NCBI GenBank assembly: GCA_016201105.1
Contig: JACQDN010000036.1
Coordinates: 1 to 64,000 of the forward strand
Reading direction: 5' to 3'
DNA length: 64,000 bases
Origin: Pseudomonadota bacterium
Lineage (GTDB): Bacteria; Pseudomonadota; Alphaproteobacteria; Micropepsales; Micropepsaceae
The notes beneath the pieces were generated by a model. That model had not been told where the DNA came from. It did not search any database and worked only from the letters and a program-made list of their open reading frames with translations. Below, piece after piece: positions 60,453 through 64,000 of this stretch. The first letter of the stretch is position 1, and the number at the start of each line of letters is the position of its first letter. A program made the translations under genes and the position numbers.

Positions 60453-61748
60453 CTAGGCGCTGGCGGCCAAGGTTGGAGTGCTGAGGCTTTCGGCCAGAAT
60501 GGCAGGGAGCTTGGCGCCGAGGGTTGTTGCGCCCGTCAGTTCCGCATCGCGCAGATCGGCGTCGGAAAAATTGGAATAGCTCAAATCGGTTTCGCCGAAT
60601 TTTACGCGGCGCAAATCGGCGCCGCGAAAATCGGCATAGCGCGCTTCGGCCGCATCGAATCGGGCCGGCAGCAGTCGTGCGTCGGAAATCAGAAGGGGCC
60701 CGAGCTTGGCGTCGCGCAAGTCGGCATTGTTGAGTTTGGCGCCCATGAAATTCACACCGCGCAAATCGGCGCCGCAAAGTTTCGTCGCGCGCAGATCGGC
60801 GCCGGCGAGGTTGCTGCCCTGCAGCGAGGCGCCTTCGAGATTGACGCCATAGAGCATGGCGCCCGGAGCAATAAGAGCGGTAAGCGCGCGATGGGCAAGC
60901 GAACGGATGCCGCGCAAGTCGGTGTCGGTGAGATCGGCCGGCCGGCCTTCGCGGCCGTCGGTTTCCACCCAGCGCGAATGGGATTCCAGCATCTCTTCCA
61001 GCGGTGTCGAAAGCTTTTCGATCGCACGGCCGGTGGGCGCGTCGGTCAGCGCATTGGTGAGATTGGCGCCGTCGAGCACGACCCGCGACATGCGCGCACC
61101 GATGAGGATTGAGCCGGTCAGATCCGCGCCCGTCATGTTGCAGCCGGTGAGGTCGGCGTTTTCCAGATTGGCGCCCGTCAGCTTGGCATCGCGCAAATTC
61201 GCCCGCGTGAGCTTGCAATCGCGCATGATGGCGTCGGTGAAGTCGGCCTGGATTGCCATCGCGCCCGTCATCTTGGCGCGCTCGAGATTGGCGGAGTGCA
61301 GAAGCGCGGCCGGCATTTCCGACGGCCCCACATCGTGCTGCAGCACGCGAAGATTTCCATAGCGGTCTTTTTCCGCGATCGTGCCTTCGCGCAGGTCCGC
61401 TTCATACAAATCCGCGCCGATCAAATTGGCCCCGCGCAGACAGGCGCCGCGCATGTCGGCCCGGCGCATGCTCGCAGCGGTCAGATTCGCGCGACGCAGA
61501 TCGGCGCCGAAGAAGCTCGCCGAATCGAGCCGCGCTCCGGTGAGGTTGGTCTCTTCGAGAATGGCTCCGGTAAAATCTGCGTCAGCCAGATTTCGGCTCG
61601 AAAGATCCAACCCCGACAGATCGCAAAATGCGAAAACGGCGCGCGCCCCGCCCATTCTCCCGGCGTAAAGCATTTCATGGCGGGCGGCGGCGGCGGCGGC
61701 CTGCTTTTGCGTGAGCTTGGAGAAGCTGATGCGGCTTTCGGGCATCAT
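60453..61748 (-). CDS. Pentapeptide-repeat protein
   Basis: Many A(D/N)LXX units: ANLIGADLYEADLREG, ANLENADLTGCNMTGADLTGS, ADFRGADLRRVKFGETDLSYSNFSDADLRDAELTGA. Confidence 0.93.
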   Translation of the reverse strand: MMPESRISFSKLTQKQAAAAAARHEMLYAGRMGGARAVFAFCDLSGLDLSSRNLADADFTGAILEETNLTGARLDSASFFGADLRRANLTAASMRRADMRGACLRGANLIGADLYEADLREGTIAEKDRYGNLRVLQHDVGPSEMPAALLHSANLERAKMTGAMAIQADFTDAIMRDCKLTRANLRDAKLTGANLENADLTGCNMTGADLTGSILIGARMSRVVLDGANLTNALTDAPTGRAIEKLSTPLEEMLESHSRWVETDGREGRPADLTDTDLRGIRSLAHRALTALIAPGAMLYGVNLEGASLQGSNLAGADLRATKLCGADLRGVNFMGAKLNNADLRDAKLGPLLISDARLLPARFDAAEARYADFRGADLRRVKFGETDLSYSNFSDADLRDAELTGATTLGAKLPAILAESLSTPTLAASA

Positions 61749-61991
61749 CAGGATGAACGGCTTTCTTAACGAAATTGCCCCAGGCAGGAATAGTGCGCCG
61801 GACCCCGCTAACACCTGATTAAAAAAAGAAAAGCTGAGTTTTTTCCACCGCTTCCGGGCTAGCCTTGGGAGGTTGAATTTGGTTATGGTCCCCCTCCGCG
61901 GGAGCCACTGGGGTGTCGCCGCAGGCTCAAGACGGGTCCTTACCCGTCCCGGCATCAGTCCACAGGCCGAGACACAAAAAAGAGGTTCGTC

Positions 61992-64000
61992 TTGAACAAG
62001 CGTGCGTTGATGATGACAGCCGCTGCTGTCGCACTGTTGTCCGGAAATGCCCACGCGGACACCGATGTCACGACGGCCACCACGACGGCTTTGTCCACGA
62101 GCACGGCAGGCAATATCACCATCGAAGCGAACGGCTCGATTACCATCAAGGCCGCCAGCCCCGTCGTCACCATTAATTCGAGCAAGACGCTCCTCAACAA
62201 AGGCACGATCAGCAACAAGGACACGACTTCCGCCGTCGGCGTAAAGATCGATCTGTCGTCCGCGTCATTGACCGGATCGTTGGAGAATGACGACGTCATC
62301 GATCTGACGGGAACGGGCACCAACAAGATCGGTGTGCTGCTCGTCGGTGCGAACGCGTTCAACGGCAATCTGCTGTTTGTCGCCAATTCCAAAGTGACGG
62401 TGACGGGCGACAACAGCGTCGGCTTGGAGATCGCCAGCACGTCGATTTTGAACGGCAATCTTACGATCAACGGCAACATCACGGCATTATCCGCAACGAC
62501 AACCGCTGCGACCAACCCGACGGCCATTCGGATCGACGGCACTGTAAACGGCAACATCTCGGTTGGCGGCGCGGTCGGCGCGGTCGGCAGCAATGCCCAA
62601 GCCTTCATCATGACGGGAAACTTGCTGGGAAGTTTCACGAACAAGGGCTCGATCAATGCCAGCGGCACGACTACGCCGAGCAGCACGGCGACCAATCCGG
62701 AAGCCGGTATCGGCTTGGGCATCGGCGGGAATGTGACCGCAGGCATCCTGAACAGCGGACCCACCAGCCCCGGTGACACCACAGCGCGTGGCCTCATCAG
62801 CACCTCCGGTCAGGCGCAGACGATTCTGATTTCTCCCGGTGTCGGCGGCATTACGCCTTTGAGCGGCATCACGATCGGTCTTTACGCAGATGCGACGCTG
62901 GGGACGCAGTACAGCTTCATCAACCGCGGCACGATCAGCGCTTCTCCGCTGAGTCCGAATTTGAATGCCGAAGCGTTTAAAGTGGTCGGTTCGAGTAACA
63001 CGATCAATGTCACATTCAGTGGCGGCCTGTTCAACTCCGGATCGTTCGATGCGGTGACATCCAACGATGCGACGTTCACCGGCTCCAACCTCGCGGCGGC
63101 CGTCTGGATCGGCAACTACGCCACCGTTCCGAAGATCGTGAACGACAAGACCGAGTCCAATCAGGGCGTCATCGCTGCAACGGTGTCCGGCCCAAAGGGC
63201 GGAGCGGCGTATGCGATTCGCTTCGATCCGCTCGCCAATCAGTCCATCAACACGAGCATTACCAACAGCGGCATCATCAGCGCCGTGGCGGCGACGAGCG
63301 ATACCACGATCGGTACCTTGGCGGCCTACGGCATCCTCGATCAGTCGGGCACCATCAACTTCATCAACAATACGGGGACGATCAGCGCCCAGGCCACCAA
63401 GCTCGACGGCAATTCGCAAATAGCGGTTGCCGCCGATCTCTCTGCGAACACCACCGGCGTTACGTTTCTCAATGGCACTGGCTCGACTGTTGTCGGCGAC
63501 GTCGACTTTGGCAGCGGCAACGATACCTTCACCATTATCGGCGCCGCCGGCTCCGGGAATACGTCTCAAATGGTCGGCGATCTGAATTTCGGCGGCGGCG
63601 CCGGTACCGAGCAGCTGACGATCGGTAACTACGCCACTGTCACGGGCGCGCTTAATGAATTGCTGGGCAGTAGCCTGAATGTCGAAGTCATGGCGCAGGG
63701 TACCTTGAACCTGACCAATGGCATCAACGGCGCCTCAGGGAATAACTTCAATGTCAATTCCAACATTTTCACAGTCCATTCCGGCGGCACGCTGGGAATC
63801 GCGCTGTCGCAGGCGTTCGATAACAGTCCTTTCGCAATTATAGATGCCAGCTCTTCCGCCACGTTGGAAACCAATTCCACGATGAAATTGACCTTCGGGT
63901 CGTTCCTGACAGTTACGGGGAACACCGCAGAGTTCATCCTAATCGACACGCCACTAAACCAACTCAGCGTCGATCTCGCACAATTGCGCAGTCAAGTTTG
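61992..64000 (+). CDS. Autotransporter-like beta-helix passenger protein, 3' truncated by window end
   Basis: Signal peptide from TTG at 61992 (MNKRALMMTAAAVALLSGNAHAD); open to the window end; repeated N-x-G-x-I and 'GNISVGG/GSGNDTF' beta-helix type motifs. Absent from the ORF track because no stop lies in the window. Confidence 0.75.
   Translation, partial: MNKRALMMTAAAVALLSGNAHADTDVTTATTTALSTSTAGNITIEANGSITIKAASPVVTINSSKTLLNKGTISNKDTTSAVGVKIDLSSASLTGSLENDDVIDLTGTGTNKIGVLLVGANAFNGNLLFVANSKVTVTGDNSVGLEIASTSILNGNLTINGNITALSATTTAATNPTAIRIDGTVNGNISVGGAVGAVGSNAQAFIMTGNLLGSFTNKGSINASGTTTPSSTATNPEAGIGLGIGGNVTAGILNSGPTSPGDTTARGLISTSGQAQTILISPGVGGITPLSGITIGLYADATLGTQYSFINRGTISASPLSPNLNAEAFKVVGSSNTINVTFSGGLFNSGSFDAVTSNDATFTGSNLAAAVWIGNYATVPKIVNDKTESNQGVIAATVSGPKGGAAYAIRFDPLANQSINTSITNSGIISAVAATSDTTIGTLAAYGILDQSGTINFINNTGTISAQATKLDGNSQIAVAADLSANTTGVTFLNGTGSTVVGDVDFGSGNDTFTIIGAAGSGNTSQMVGDLNFGGGAGTEQLTIGNYATVTGALNELLGSSLNVEVMAQGTLNLTNGINGASGNNFNVNSNIFTVHSGGTLGIALSQAFDNSPFAIIDASSSATLETNSTMKLTFGSFLTVTGNTAEFILIDTPLNQLSVDLAQLRSQV

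Noticed and set aside
62487-63569. 360-aa minus-strand ORF in the autotransporter region
   Set aside because: Antisense of a repetitive beta-helix coding sequence; plus frame has signal peptide and SD.

Overview
The window reads as a high-GC alphaproteobacterial chromosome segment, densely packed, with no rRNA, tRNA, CRISPR array, prophage or IS transposase that I could recognise. Main blocks from left to right: recQ; HWE histidine kinase; YtcJ-like amidohydrolase split by an in-frame stop, with acyl-CoA synthetase and thiolase; a general stress response locus (PhyK-like kinase, ecfG, nepR, phyR) with several perfect GGAAC-N16-CGTT sites nearby; efp/epmA; a korAB plus GltD/ferredoxin operon; acyl-CoA dehydrogenase, carbonic anhydrase, MaoC and CoA-ester lyase; OPT transporter; ankyrin protein; an hfaABD-like holdfast-anchor locus; rhomboid protease; TonB-dependent receptor; RND efflux pair; typA; an ScsB/redoxin pair next to a two-component system; hsp20 with a candidate ROSE-type RNA thermometer; a second HSL-family hydrolase whose nucleophile Ser is Ala; a GxxExxY gene bounded by perfect 26-bp inverted repeats; a pentapeptide-repeat protein; and the 5' part of an autotransporter-like gene that runs off the window. 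The most unusual signals are the IR-bounded GxxExxY unit, the EcfG promoter cluster, the apparent pseudo-hydrolase, the hsp20 leader hairpin, and several gene remnants. All product calls come from reading protein motifs; no searches were run.
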